From Stutzerimonas stutzeri (GTDB lineage: Bacteria; Pseudomonadota; Gammaproteobacteria; Pseudomonadales; Pseudomonadaceae), in assembly GCA_019056435.1 (NCBI GenBank), contig CP077641.1, positions 1,798,001 through 1,862,000 on the forward strand: a stretch of 64,000 bases of DNA, in the 5' to 3' direction. The notes beneath the pieces were generated by a model. It was not told where the DNA came from. It did not search any database and worked only from the letters and a program-made list of their open reading frames with translations. Positions 42,444 through 54,178 of this stretch are shown here, in pieces. Positions within the stretch are counted from its first letter, which is position 1, and each line of letters starts with the position of its first letter. The position numbers and the translations under genes were made by a program.

Positions 42444-42507
42444 GCGTTCCAGCGCCCGACAGGGCGCACTGGTTCGCAAGTTGAGCAGCGCGCTTTACCC
42501 GCGTCGA

Positions 42508-44208
<1,701 letters not shown>

Positions 44209-44260
44209 GGCTGTTCCTTGATGCCTCGGCGCAAACGGTGGCTGCCGGTGGTTCGTTCAT

Positions 44261-44343
44261 GGGCGAATGAATTCGCCCCTACGTATTGCGTCGACGCTGC
44301 GGGATGTTCGGCACCGGCCCTGTAGGGGCGAATTTATTCGCCC
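44261..44343. repeat. REP pair between ureB and ureC
   Basis: Two REP palindromes facing each other with their GTAG ends inward (44261-44282 and 44322-44343, 39 bp between). They lie inside the urease operon, so the mRNA between ureB and ureC can form stable stem-loops. Confidence 0.9.
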
Positions 44344-44370
44344 GCTTGTCGAACCCCTGGACCGACTCGC

Positions 44371-44677
44371 TCACAGCGCGCCCATCACTCGCCCGGCGAA
44401 ACCGAACACCCGGCGCTCGCCGGCCAGCTCGACCAGTTCCACCTCGCGGCTCTGTCCGGGTTCGAAGCGCACCGCGGTGCCGGCCGGGATGTTCAGGCGC
44501 ATGCCGCGCGAGGCGGCGCGGTCGAAGGTGAGGGCGTCGTTAGTTTCGAAAAAAGTGGTAATGCGAACCGACCTGGATCGGCCGGTCGCCGCTGTTGGCC
44601 ACGGAAAGGGTCAGGGTGCGGCGGCCGGCGTTGAGCTCGATGTCGCCGTCCTGGATCTGGTATTCGCCGGGAATCAT
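44371..44677 (-). CDS. ureB: Urease subunit beta (frameshifted)
   Basis: Non-catalytic urease subunit of 101 residues after correction. The N-terminus ([18 protein letters not shown], start 44677) and C-terminus (stop 44371) are both normal but in different frames. The change lies in the A6 run at 44549-44554, where one base fewer makes [16 protein letters not shown] continuous. Its ATG overlaps the acetyltransferase stop (ATGA). The break in so short and conserved a gene argues for a sequence error. Confidence 0.93.
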
Positions 44678-45228
44678 GGTTTCGATGTCCTGTTCAGGGT
44701 CAGTTGCATCATGGTCAGGTCCAGCCAGCGACCGAACTTGCAGCCGACCTGGCGCATCTGGCCGACATGGATGAAGCCCAGTTGCTGGTGCATGTGCACC
44801 GAGGCGCGGTTCTCGCTTTCGATGAAGGCGACCATCACGTGCTTGTCGAGCATGCGGGCGCGCTCGATCAGTGCCTGCATCAGGCTACGGCCGATACCGC
44901 TGCCGCGATGGTCCGGGCTGACGTAGACCGAATTCTCCACGGTGTGACGAAAGCCGTCGTGGGGGCGCCAGGGGCCGAAGGAGGCATAGCCGGCCACCTG
45001 TCCCGCTTCGTCGATAGCCACCAGCACCGGGTAGCCCTGCTGATGGCGCTCGGCCAGCCAGGCCTGGCGGTTGGCAAGGTCGACGGTGCGGTCGTTCCAG
45101 ATCGCCGTGCTGTTCTCTACCGCGTCGTTGTAGATCTGCAGGATGCCTTCGAGGTCGGTGTCCAGGGCGTCGCGTATCTGCACGTTGGTTTCCTTCAAGA
45201 GCGGTTCAAGGTCGTGGGCAGTAGACAT
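44674..45228 (-). CDS. GNAT acetyltransferase inside the urease operon (phosphinothricin / methionine-derivative type)
   Basis: 184-residue acetyltransferase closely resembling P. aeruginosa PA4866, which also sits between ureA and ureB and acetylates methionine sulfone/sulfoximine and phosphinothricin. Acetyl-CoA loop [19 protein letters not shown]; conserved [20 protein letters not shown] near the end. Start [15 protein letters not shown] at 45228; some relatives begin about 16 residues later. It overlaps ureB by 4 bp. Why a detoxifying transferase is fixed in the urease operon is unclear. Confidence 0.87.
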   Translation of the reverse strand: MSTAHDLEPLLKETNVQIRDALDTDLEGILQIYNDAVENSTAIWNDRTVDLANRQAWLAERHQQGYPVLVAIDEAGQVAGYASFGPWRPHDGFRHTVENSVYVSPDHRGSGIGRSLMQALIERARMLDKHVMVAFIESENRASVHMHQQLGFIHVGQMRQVGCKFGRWLDLTMMQLTLNRTSKP

Positions 45229-45239
45229 TGACCGATATT

Positions 45240-45542
45240 TCAGGCGATTGGTTGATGCACCGTGACCAGCTTGGTGCCGTCCGGGAAGGTCGCCTCGACC
45301 TGGATCTCCGGGATCATCTCCGGCACGCCCTCCATCACCTGTTCGCGGCTGAGCAGGGTGGTGCCGTAGTGCATCAGCTCGGCGACCGTCTGGCCGTCGC
45401 GCGCGCCTTCGAGCAGCGCGGCGGAGATGTAGGCCATGGCCTCCGGGTAGTTGAGCTTCACACCGCGGGCCAGCCGGCGCTCGGCCACCAGGCCGGCGGT
45501 GAAGATCAGCAGCTTGTCTTTTTCTCTGGGTGACAGGTCCAT
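45240..45542 (-). CDS. ureA: Urease subunit gamma
   Basis: 100 residues, the standard length. [40 protein letters not shown] and [20 protein letters not shown] are family signatures. It lies 68 bp after ureD and 11 bp before the acetyltransferase gene, within a single transcription unit. Confidence 0.97.
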   Translation of the reverse strand: MDLSPREKDKLLIFTAGLVAERRLARGVKLNYPEAMAYISAALLEGARDGQTVAELMHYGTTLLSREQVMEGVPEMIPEIQVEATFPDGTKLVTVHQPIA

Positions 45543-45610
45543 AGCGGTTCCACGTAGTGTTCATTGGCACGGGCGAGAGTAACGGCAAGGCCGGCTCGCC
45601 GGTGAGGCTG

Positions 45611-46444
45611 TCAGGTGCTCCATATCCGCGGCGCCAGCGCTTCGCGGCCGAGCAGCGCCGGGCGCAGTCGCTGCCAGAGCGCGATCATCCAGGCGCGTGC
45701 TTCCAGCGTTTCGCCAGCCAGGCAGCGTGCAACGACCAGGCCGGGCAACTGGGTCAGGTCGCCGCGCACAGGTGTCTTCAGGTCGCGGCAGACGTCGAGC
45801 ACATCGGTGTCGAGCGTGCCAGTGACGATCAGGGTGCCGAAAACCGGTTGGCCGGCGAGGCCGATGGGCGAATCGAGCAGGCGGTCGCCGCCTTCGATCG
45901 CCTGGCGTTCATGCCAGAGCAGCTGGTCGTCGCGGCGAATGTCCAGCGCCGCGCGCAGTCGGCCACTGTCGAACCGCTCCGCACAGGCGGGGCGGCCAAG
46001 GGCGACGATGTCCCAATAGAACAATCGCGCGTCGCCTTCCAGATCGATGCGGGTGCGCAGTTCCGGCTGCGCGCCGGCGTAGACGATGGTTTCCTGCGGC
46101 AGCCACTCCAGCGTCGCGCCGGCCTGCACACGCAGGTCGAGGGTCTGATGGGCCGGGCTGGCAGCGCGATACCACTTGGCGGCGCCGGGGCTGGTGAGCT
46201 GCGCCCAGGCACCGTGGCCAACTTCCGCATGAATCGCCAGGCGATCGCCCCCGGCGATGCCGCCAGGTGGGTGCACGACAATGTGCTGACAGACCTCGGG
46301 GCCCTCGGGGTAGAGGTGCTTCTGCACCCGCAATGGGCCGTTGTGACGACGGCGGACCGGGCGCGTCGCCTGGCCGAGCCGTGCGTAGCCGAGGTCGAGC
46401 TCGGCCAGCCAGTGCGGGGTGAAGATCGGGGTCAGTGCGGTCAT
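45611..46444 (-). CDS. ureD: Urease accessory protein UreD
   Basis: 277 residues, first gene of the structural operon. UreD (UreH) binds apo-urease and forms the UreDFG nickel-insertion complex. Seen are [26 protein letters not shown] and [19 protein letters not shown], all typical. ATG 46444; the frame is open upstream to 47008 but that region is the promoter and the divergent permease side. A sigma-54 type promoter begins 38 bp upstream. Confidence 0.95.
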   Translation of the reverse strand: MTALTPIFTPHWLAELDLGYARLGQATRPVRRRHNGPLRVQKHLYPEGPEVCQHIVVHPPGGIAGGDRLAIHAEVGHGAWAQLTSPGAAKWYRAASPAHQTLDLRVQAGATLEWLPQETIVYAGAQPELRTRIDLEGDARLFYWDIVALGRPACAERFDSGRLRAALDIRRDDQLLWHERQAIEGGDRLLDSPIGLAGQPVFGTLIVTGTLDTDVLDVCRDLKTPVRGDLTQLPGLVVARCLAGETLEARAWMIALWQRLRPALLGREALAPRIWST

Positions 46445-46481
46445 GCGGGCGCGCGTGCCTTGGATTCGATAGAGAGTTTTC

Positions 46482-46497
46482 AGCAATAGTCGTGCCT
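46482..46497 (-). promoter_or_regulatory. Sigma-54 (-24/-12) promoter of ureDABC
   Basis: On the minus strand AGGCACG-ACTA-TTGCT differs from TGGCACG-N4-TTGCW at one base only, with GG and GC 10 bases apart. It lies 38 bp before the ureD start. Confidence 0.75.
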
Positions 46498-46585
46498 TGC
46501 GCCATCCCGGTGCGCGGTCCTCCGCCGGGCGCCGCACCAGGCCGTGACGGGCGAGCGAGGTGCCGCACGTTGCGGACTGTCTGTG

Positions 46586-46642
46586 TGCGCCTTTGTGGTG
46601 CATTTCGGTGGCGGCAGCGACTTCGTGCTGCTCTTTGGTGCG
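46586..46642 (-). promoter_or_regulatory. Two NtrC-type sites upstream of ureD
   Basis: TGCGCCTTTGTGGTGCA (46586-46602) and the weaker TGCTGCTCTTTGGTGCG (46626-46642) fit TGCACC-N5-GGTGCA. Their centres are 40 bp apart and about 110-150 bp from the -12 element. They lie in the 288 bp between ureD and the divergent permease gene. Confidence 0.65.
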
Positions 46643-46732
46643 CTTTGCTGGCTCGTGTATCGGCCGCGGTTGGCCCTGTCGCCGCCGAGCCGAGATCGCT
46701 AGAGTCGCGCGAACGCTTGCTGGAGTGCCCGG

Positions 46733-47463
46733 ATGTTCGCGCTGCTTGCTTTCGCCGCCGGGCTGGTACGCGGCTACAGCGGTTTCGGTTTCGCCATGCT
46801 GCTGGCGCTTGGCCTGTTGACCCGGCTCAGTCCGGCACAGGTGGTGCCGGTCGCGCTGATGCTCGACCTGGCGTGTTCGGTCTCGCTCTGGCCTGGCGCG
46901 CTGCGCAGCTCCATGTGCCCATTGGTAGTCGGCTGATCGTCGGCATGCTGCTCGCGGTACCGCTGGGGGCGGGTTTGCTCTCGGTGGTGCCGGGCGCGTG
47001 GATGACACCGGTCATCGCCTTGCTGTGCCTGCTGGGCGGCCTGCTGGTGTTGTGGCGGCCGCCGCCCGTCCGGCCGGACGGGCCTGGAACCCGTGGCGCA
47101 CTGCCGGCTGGTCTCGCCTCCGGGCTGGCGATGACCATGGCCTCGGCCGGCGGCCCGCCGCTGATCCTCTACCTGCTGCGCAGCGGGCTGGACGCCGCCC
47201 ACCTGCGCGGCACGGCCATTCTGTTCTTCGTCGCCAGCAGCGGCTGTTCGTTACTTGGACTCTGGGCGTTCGGCGTGCTCGGGCGCGAACATCTGACCTT
47301 GGCGCTGGCGCTGTTGCTGCCTGCAGTGGCAGGCAATCTGACCGGACAGCTGCTTCATCGCCACTGGCGACCGGTGCCGATGCGGCTGGTGGTCGGCGCC
47401 ATTCTGGTACTCACATCCGCGGCGATGCTCGGGCGAAGCCTGGCGCGGCTGGGTGGGGCTTGA
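46733..47463 (+). CDS. TauE/SafE family permease (frameshifted)
   Basis: Membrane protein of about 243 residues after correction, TauE/SafE (UPF0721) type. Start [20 protein letters not shown] at 46733; the first 60 residues and the remainder ([20 protein letters not shown] and on) are in different frames. The change occurs between about 46890 and 46912 (one base short), around ALRQLHVPIG. Family members export sulfite, sulfoacetate or other organic anions; the substrate here is unknown. It is divergent from ureD. Confidence 0.82.
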
Positions 47464-47491
47464 GGACGCGAGGCGGGTTGCGTGGGGACGC

Positions 47492-47638
47492 GGGCGAATA
47501 AATTCGCCCCTACAAGGATCGGCGGGGCGCGCGGTTGGTCGGCTCGTGACCGCGTCCTGTAAGGGCTAATCAGATGCCGCCTTGGGTGCCGTCGGCCCTG
47601 GCGGCTGGGCTTGGTTGTAGGGGCGAATTTATTCGCCC
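47492..47638. repeat. REP pair after the TauE/SafE gene
   Basis: Two REP palindromes with GTAG ends facing inward (47492-47513 and 47617-47638). A decayed copy (TGTAAGGGCTAAT, near 47557) lies between them. Confidence 0.85.
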
Positions 47639-47698
47639 AACGGCTGACATCCGCGGCGGTGCCCGGGCGAAGCCTGGCGCGCCGTGCCGATCGTTGGC

Positions 47699-48461
<763 letters not shown>

Positions 48462-48589
48462 GCAGGGACCTCTTGTCTGTTCGGGTAGGCGGGCCGCACG
48501 CGGCCGACCGGGAGAGCTTACTGCGTCAGACCGATGAGGGCAGTAGCCAGTTGCCCGGGGCGGGTGGGTCAGGGCTGCCGGGAGCCAGC

Positions 48590-48961
48590 GGGCGAATAAA
48601 TTCGCCCCTACGGTGGACGTGGATGGCGGGGCGCAAGCGGCTGTAGGGGCGAATGCACTCGCCAAGAGCGGTAGCGGTGCCGCAAAAGCGGCGAATAAAT
48701 TCGCCCCTACGGTGGGCGTGGATGGCGGGGTGCAAGCGGCTGAAGAGGCGAATGCACTCGCCAGGAAAGATAGCGGAGTCGCGAAAACGGGCGAATAAAT
48801 TCGCCCCTACGGTGGGTGTGGATGGCGGGGCGCAAGCGGCTGTAGGGCGAATGCACTCGCCAAGAGCGGTAGCGGTGCCGCAAAAGCGGCGAATAAATTC
48901 GCCCCTACGGTGGGTGTGGATGGCGGGGTGCAAGCGGCTGTAGGGGCGAATTCATTCGCCC
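48590..48961. repeat. REP array B: eight palindromes in alternating orientation
   Basis: Four near-identical 98-101-bp units. Each has one reversed REP (48590, 48689, 48789, 48888) and one forward REP (48643, 48741, 48842, 48940), with GTAG ends facing across a spacer of about 31 bp. This head-to-head and tail-to-tail design is that of a bacterial interspersed mosaic element. The array lies between the SDR gene and the ABC transporter. Confidence 0.92.
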
Positions 48962-48978
48962 AAGAGAGCGGCCAGGCG

Positions 48979-49734
48979 TTACGCCAGTTCGAGAAACCGC
49001 CGAACCCGTTCGGTCGAAGGGTTGGTGAAGAAAAGCTCCGGCTCGGCCTTCTCGATGATCCGGCCCTTCTCGAGAAACACCACCTGGTCGGACACCGCGC
49101 GAGCGAACTCCATCTCATGGGTGACCACGATCATGGTGTAGCCCTCGGCCGACAGGTTCTTCATCACCTGCAGCACCTCGCCGACGCGCTCCGGGTCGAG
49201 CGCCGAGGTCGGCTCGTCGAACAGCATCACCTCGGGGCTCATCGCCAGCGCACGGGCGATGGCCACACGCTGCTTCTGCCCACCGGAGAGCGTGTAGGGG
49301 TAGGCGTCGGCCTTGTGCTCCATGCCGACCTTCCCCAGCAGCGCCATGGCCTGGGCGCGGGCTTCATCCTTGCGCATGCCCTTGACCTGCACCGGCGACT
49401 CCATGACGTTCTGCAACACCGTGAAATGCGGCCACAGGTTGAAACCCTGGAAGACCATGCCGGTGCGCGCGCGCAGCGCGGCCAGTGCCTTGTTGCCCAT
49501 CTTGCGGCCGCTGGCATCGATGCCGATGCGCTCGCCGGCGATGTAGATGCTGCCGCGGTCCGGCTCCTCCAGCCAGTTGATGCAGCGCAGCATGGTCGAC
49601 TTGCCCGAACCGGACGAGCCGAGCACGCTGACCACCTCGCCCTTGTTTACCGTCAGCTCGATGTCGCGAAGTACCTCCACGCCGTCGAAGCTTTTGGACA
49701 GGCGCTCGATGCGCACCGCAGGTACGTCAGACAT
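48979..49734 (-). CDS. Polar amino-acid ABC transporter, ATP-binding protein
   Basis: 251-residue ATPase of the HisP/GlnQ type. Walker A GSSGSGKSTMLRCINWLE, signature LSGGQKQRVAIARALAMSPE, Walker B VMLFDEPTSALDPE, and the H-loop in TMIVVTHEMEFA. It overlaps the next permease gene by 8 bp. Together with the two permeases and the binding protein it forms a complete importer unit. Confidence 0.95.
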   Translation of the reverse strand: MSDVPAVRIERLSKSFDGVEVLRDIELTVNKGEVVSVLGSSGSGKSTMLRCINWLEEPDRGSIYIAGERIGIDASGRKMGNKALAALRARTGMVFQGFNLWPHFTVLQNVMESPVQVKGMRKDEARAQAMALLGKVGMEHKADAYPYTLSGGQKQRVAIARALAMSPEVMLFDEPTSALDPERVGEVLQVMKNLSAEGYTMIVVTHEMEFARAVSDQVVFLEKGRIIEKAEPELFFTNPSTERVRRFLELA

Positions 49735-50389
49735 GCTCGAATCCTCGTTTGGCGCCGAACCGGCCTGCCCACTTGAGCGCCAGTTCCAGGCAGATGCTGA
49801 TCAGCCAGTAGAGTGCGATGACCACCACGAAGGCTTCCATCGGAATGAAGTAGGTGGCCTGCACCGAGTTGGCCGCCGCGGTCAGCTCCCGCACGGTGAT
49901 GATGGTGAGAAAGGCGGTGTCCTTCAGCGCCAGGATCAGCAGGTTGCCCATGAGCGGGCGGGTCTTGATCACCAGCTGCGGCAGCACGATGCGCCGATAC
50001 AGCCGGAAGGCGGTGAAGCCGTACGCCTTGGCCGCCTCCACCTGGCCGGCCGGCAGCACCAGCCGGGCGCCGCGCAGCACCTCGCCAAAGTAGGCAGCGT
50101 AGTAGACGATCAGCGCGATCAGGCCGGCGGTCCAGGCGTCGAGCCGCAACCCGAGGCTGGGCAGTCCGTAGTAGAGCAGGTACGCCAGGATCAGGAAGGG
50201 CAGCATGCGCATGCAGTCGATAAAGCCGCGCAGCAGCCAGGTCGCCGGATTTCGCCGTTCAAGCCAGTAGGCGAACAGGCAGCCGATGATAAAGGCGATG
50301 CTGACAGACAGGCCGAACAGCAGCAGCGTGTTGAGGAAGCCTTGCAGGAACGCCCCGCGCGCCTCCCAGATGATGGCCCATTCGCTCAT
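49727..50389 (-). CDS. Polar amino-acid ABC transporter, permease 1
   Basis: 220-residue permease of the HisMQ type with five to six membrane segments. The EAA loop, the contact with the ATPase, reads EVLRGARLVLPAGQVEAAKA. It pairs with the following permease (213 residues) as a heterodimer. Confidence 0.92.
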   Translation of the reverse strand: MSEWAIIWEARGAFLQGFLNTLLLFGLSVSIAFIIGCLFAYWLERRNPATWLLRGFIDCMRMLPFLILAYLLYYGLPSLGLRLDAWTAGLIALIVYYAAYFGEVLRGARLVLPAGQVEAAKAYGFTAFRLYRRIVLPQLVIKTRPLMGNLLILALKDTAFLTIITVRELTAAANSVQATYFIPMEAFVVVIALYWLISICLELALKWAGRFGAKRGFEHV

Positions 50390-50399
50390 CCGTGCCTCC

Positions 50400-51041
50400 T
50401 CACATCGCCAGCCGGTTGGCTTTGCGCTCGGCGATCGCCTGTACGCGAATCAGCACGCCGATGATCAGCATGTACAGCAACGCCGCCGCGAGAATCGGCG
50501 GCAGCGGCTCGTAGGTCACCGCGGTGATGCGGTTGGTCACCCGGGTCAGGTCGACGATGCCGATCACCGCGATCGCCGGGCTGCTCTTGATGATGAAGGA
50601 CATCTCGTTGACCAGCCCCGGGAGGCTGCTGGTGAACAGCTGCGGCAGCATGATGCGGCGGAAGAAGGTCGGCCCGGTCATGCCGCAGGCCAATGCCGCT
50701 TCGCGCTGGTCGCGCGAGAAGCTGAGAAAGGCCGCGCGCCACACCTCGGCATTGAATGCGGCGGTGTTGAGCGTCAGCGCGAGAATCGCCGCGGTATTGC
50801 GATCCAGGCCCACGCCCAGCGTCGGCGCGGTAAGAAAGATGAACAGCACTAGTGTGACCAGCGGGGTGGCGCGCGCGAGGCTGACGTAGAGCACCAGCAA
50901 CTGATCGATGAAGGGGATGCGGGCCATGCGCACCAGCGCAACGCCGAGCCCCAGCACCACGCCGATGGCAATGGCGATGCCCGAAATCCACAGCGTGGTC
51001 CAGGCGCCTTCGAGCAACAACAGCCAGGCCTGTCCGTTCAT
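50400..51041 (-). CDS. Polar amino-acid ABC transporter, permease 2
   Basis: 213-residue HisMQ-type permease. Its EAA loop reads EVWRAAFLSFSRDQREAALA. Helices such as LWISGIAIAIGVVLGLGVAL are evident. It lies 10 bp from permease 1 and is followed upstream by the substrate-binding protein gene. Confidence 0.92.
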   Translation of the reverse strand: MNGQAWLLLLEGAWTTLWISGIAIAIGVVLGLGVALVRMARIPFIDQLLVLYVSLARATPLVTLVLFIFLTAPTLGVGLDRNTAAILALTLNTAAFNAEVWRAAFLSFSRDQREAALACGMTGPTFFRRIMLPQLFTSSLPGLVNEMSFIIKSSPAIAVIGIVDLTRVTNRITAVTYEPLPPILAAALLYMLIIGVLIRVQAIAERKANRLAM

Positions 51042-51155
51042 GGTCGGTGTTCCCTCGATGCAGCGAATGACGGTGTGCGTGAGCCCGACGGCTCAGCAGA
51101 GTGCTAGCAAGGCCGGGGCCAAGTCGACCCGACGGCCTTGCCGCGAGGGGCGCGT

Positions 51156-52058
51156 TCAGTCCATGCCGGCCAGCGAATGGAACTGATCGACGCTGGTGAT
51201 CGGCTCCTTCGGCAGGTTCGGGAAGGCTTCGCCGAACCACTTGGTCTGCAGTTCGGCTAGACGGCCGTTGTCGCGGATGTGGTTCATGAAGCCGGTGAAG
51301 AATTCCAGCAGTTCGGGGCTCTGCTTGGACACCGGCCAGGCGGCGAAGCCGTCGCCGGACACCGCGATGCCCTTGGCGAAGGTATCGCCGCGGGTCTTGA
51401 CTAGGTCGTTCACCGAGATCAGTGCGTTGACTACATAGTCCAGCCGGCCGTTGGCGAGGTCGGCGTAGGCCTCCGGGTAGGACTGGTACTCCACCACCTC
51501 GCCCATTTCGCAGTTTTCGGCGGCCATCATCTTCTTAAGCTCCGGCAGGCGCGCGAGCAGGGCGCTGCCGGCCTGTACGCCGACGGTCTTGCCGCACAGG
51601 CTGGCGATCCCCGAGAGGCTGTCGTCGTCGGCGCGCTTGGTGTAGAAGTGCTGCGCCGAGGCAAAGGGCGGGGCGAAGTCGAACACCCGCAGGCGGTCGT
51701 CGGTGACCAGCGCGCCGGTGAAGGCGGCGTCGTACTGGCCGGACGAGACCGAGGCGAGCAGACCGGTCCAGGGCAGGATCTCCTGGCGCACATCGAAGCC
51801 CTGTTCCTTGGCGTAGGCCTTGAGGTCCTCGAGCAATTCCTTGTGGAAGCCCTCCGGCTTGCCATCGACGATGAAGTTGAACGGCGCGTAGTCATCCTCC
51901 GTGGCGACGGTCATGTAGCCGCGCGACTTGACCTCGGCGAGGTCCGTGGCCTGCACGTTGGCGGCCACGGCGGCCGACAGCACGCAGCCGGCCAGCGTCA
52001 GGGTGCGCAGGAGGCTGCGCGATTTGGCAGTAACCGAATCCTTGCTTGAATGCGTCAT
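51156..52058 (-). CDS. Amino-acid ABC transporter, substrate-binding protein
   Basis: 300-residue periplasmic binding protein of the SBP_bac_3 class. A long signal peptide precedes VQATDLAEVKSRGYMTVATE. The core follows with APFNFIVDGKPEGFHKELLE and PWTGLLASVSSGQYDAAFTG. The ligand is an amino acid or similar polar compound. First gene of the ABC operon; it is divergent from a MocR regulator 450 bp away, with the REP array C between. Confidence 0.93.
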   Translation of the reverse strand: MTHSSKDSVTAKSRSLLRTLTLAGCVLSAAVAANVQATDLAEVKSRGYMTVATEDDYAPFNFIVDGKPEGFHKELLEDLKAYAKEQGFDVRQEILPWTGLLASVSSGQYDAAFTGALVTDDRLRVFDFAPPFASAQHFYTKRADDDSLSGIASLCGKTVGVQAGSALLARLPELKKMMAAENCEMGEVVEYQSYPEAYADLANGRLDYVVNALISVNDLVKTRGDTFAKGIAVSGDGFAAWPVSKQSPELLEFFTGFMNHIRDNGRLAELQTKWFGEAFPNLPKEPITSVDQFHSLAGMD

Positions 52059-52235
52059 GTCATTGCTCCAGTTCGACGGTGGACGGGCCTGTCAGCGGCG
52101 CTGAGCGGCGGCTTGCTTTCACCTTAGGAGCCGGTTCGTCGGCGGCGATAGGTGCAGTTACCGAAGTTCGACTGGCCAGTCGGGCGGGCCAGTCGGGCGG
52201 GCACGTGCGCCCGCCACAAGCCTCCGGCACGTTCC

Positions 52236-52438
52236 GTAGGGGCGAATTTATTCGCCCAGGGAGCCGCGGTATGCCTGCCAGCGTCGGCGAGAACCCTGAC
52301 CCAGGCGGGCGAACAAGTTCGCCCCTACAGGGTTCTGCACGTTCCGTAGGGGCGAATTTCATTCGCCCACAGAGCCACCGCATTCCCGTCAGCGCCGGCG
52401 AGAATTCCTGACGCAGGCGGGCGAATTTATTCGCCCGC
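52236..52438. repeat. REP array C: two copies of a 110-bp REP pair
   Basis: REPs at 52236 and 52346 (forward) and 52307 and 52419 (reversed) form two units of about 110 bp. Each unit contains a forward and a reversed REP separated by about 50 bp. The pair at 52307 has the AACAAGTT core, the variant seen beside the RAYT gene. The array fills the divergent region between the ABC operon and the MocR gene. Confidence 0.88.
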
Positions 52439-52508
52439 GGCCGCTCGCCGCCGCTGTGGCGCACTCCTTGCTTTGGCTCAGGCAGATGCCTGTCGAAGGG
52501 AGAGCGCC

Positions 52509-54003
52509 ATGATCGATCACTACATCCACCTGGACTTCGATCAGCAGCGCGGCCTGCAGGAGCAACTGCGCGAGACGCTGGTCTCGGCGATCCTCAGCGG
52601 CGGCTTTCCGGCCGACGAGCCGCTGCCCTCGTGCCGCAAGCTGTCGCAGCAACTCGCGGTGTCGCGCAACACCGTGGCGCTGGTCTACGAAAGCCTGCTG
52701 GACAACGGCTACCTGGTCAGCCGTCCGCGCAGCGGTTACTACCTGCACCCGGATTACCAGACTGGAGATTCACTGTCCGAGCTCTCGCGCCTGCCCTCGC
52801 TGCACAAGGGCGATGCGTCTTCCGATCTGGCGGACGAACGCGCACCAGACTGGAGCGCGCGACTGAAGATGCAGCCCAGCCTGAAACACGGCGTGCTGCG
52901 CCCGAGCAACTGGACGCGCTACCCCTATCCCTTCGTCTACGGCCAGCCGATCCGCGAGCTGTTTCCACTCGAACGCTGGCGTGAAGTGTCGCGCTCGCTG
53001 CTGCGTGGCGACCGTGAGCCATGCTGGATGAACGACCGCTTCGACCGCGACGACGAGATGCTCGTCGAGCAACTGCGCACGCGCGTGCTGCCCAAGCGCG
53101 GCATCTGGGCCCGCTCGGACGAGATCCTCGTCACCCTCGGCTCGCAGAACGCGCTCTACCTGCTCGCCACCCTGCTGATGGGGCAGGGCAGCCGAGTGGC
53201 CATGGAGAACCCCGGCTTTCGCGACGCGCTGAGCCTGTTCGAGCTGCGTGGCGCCGACGTGCAGCTGCAGCCGGTCGACGAGCAGGGCCTGGTCGTCGAC
53301 GACCGGTTGCACGGCTGCGACTACCTGTACGTCACGCCGGGCCACCAGGTGCCGACCGGCGTGGCCATGAGCGCGGCGCGTCGGACCGCGCTGCTGCGGC
53401 AGATCCGTCAGCATGATCAGGTGGTGATCGAGGACGACTACGACGCCGAATTCAACCTCGACCACGGGGCCCAGCCCGCGCTCAAGGCCAGCGACGCCAG
53501 CGGCCGGGTCATCTACATGAGTAGCCTGTCGAAGGCTTTCTCGCCGGGGTTGCGCATCGGCTACCTGGTGGCCGACGCCGAGCTCATTGACGAACTGCGC
53601 GCGCTGCGCCGGCTGATGTACCGCCACCCGCCGCTGAACAACCAACGCATGCTGGCCGAGTTTCTCGCTCAGGGGCATTACGACGCCCACCTACGACGCT
53701 TTCGCGAGGAGCACCGCCACCGCCGCGACACCCTGCGGCTGGCCCTGGAAGATGAGCTGCCGAGCTGCCAGCCGATGGGCAGCCCCGGCGCCAGCGCCTT
53801 CTGGCTGCGCGCCCCGGATGGCATCGACACACAGCGCCTGGCCTGGGCCGCGGCGCAACAGGGCGTGCTGTTCGAAGCGGGCGCGCAGTTCTTCTTCAAC
53901 GCGGTACCTCCCGCCCATTTCATGCGCCTGGGTTTCCATGCGATCGACGCCGCACGGATCGGCGAGGGGCGCGTGTCTTGGGGGGGTGTTGGACGGGCTC
54001 TAG
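52509..54003 (+). CDS. MocR-family regulator (frameshift at the very end)
   Basis: About 497 residues: GntR-type winged helix at the start (EPLPSCRKLSQQLAVSRNTV) and an aminotransferase domain with the PLP lysine in YMSSLSKAFSPGLRIGYLVA after VIEDDYDAEF. In the last codons a G7 run (53980-53986) is one base too long. Corrected, the protein ends with VLDGL and the stop at 54001-54003; uncorrected, the frame runs 300 bp further through REPs into the RAYT gene. It is divergent from the ABC importer and near an aminotransferase, both likely targets. Confidence 0.88.
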
Positions 54004-54062
54004 CGTGGTCTCCGGCTTGGTGCGGGCAGTTTTTTCCGCCTGGAGCTTTGGCGGGGCTGCCT

Positions 54063-54139
54063 GGGCGAATAAATTCGCCCCTACGGTCGGTGCGTTGGGG
54101 AGGGGTAGTCACGGACTCTGTAGGCGAACTTGTTCGCCC
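54063..54139. repeat. REP pair upstream of the RAYT gene
   Basis: A common-type reversed REP (54063-54084) and a forward variant REP with core AACTTGTT (54120-54139, slightly shortened). The variant is preceded by AGTCACGGACTCT, which recurs as AGTCGCGGACTCT before the REP on the other side of the transposase gene. Confidence 0.88.
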
Positions 54140-54178
54140 GAGGCGATCCTGGCTACCCTGCGCGTCGACTTTTCATCG

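Noticed and set aside
48590..48961. Possible CRISPR array
   Set aside because: The regularly spaced units are palindromic REPs with conserved, not unique, spacers, and no cas genes are near.
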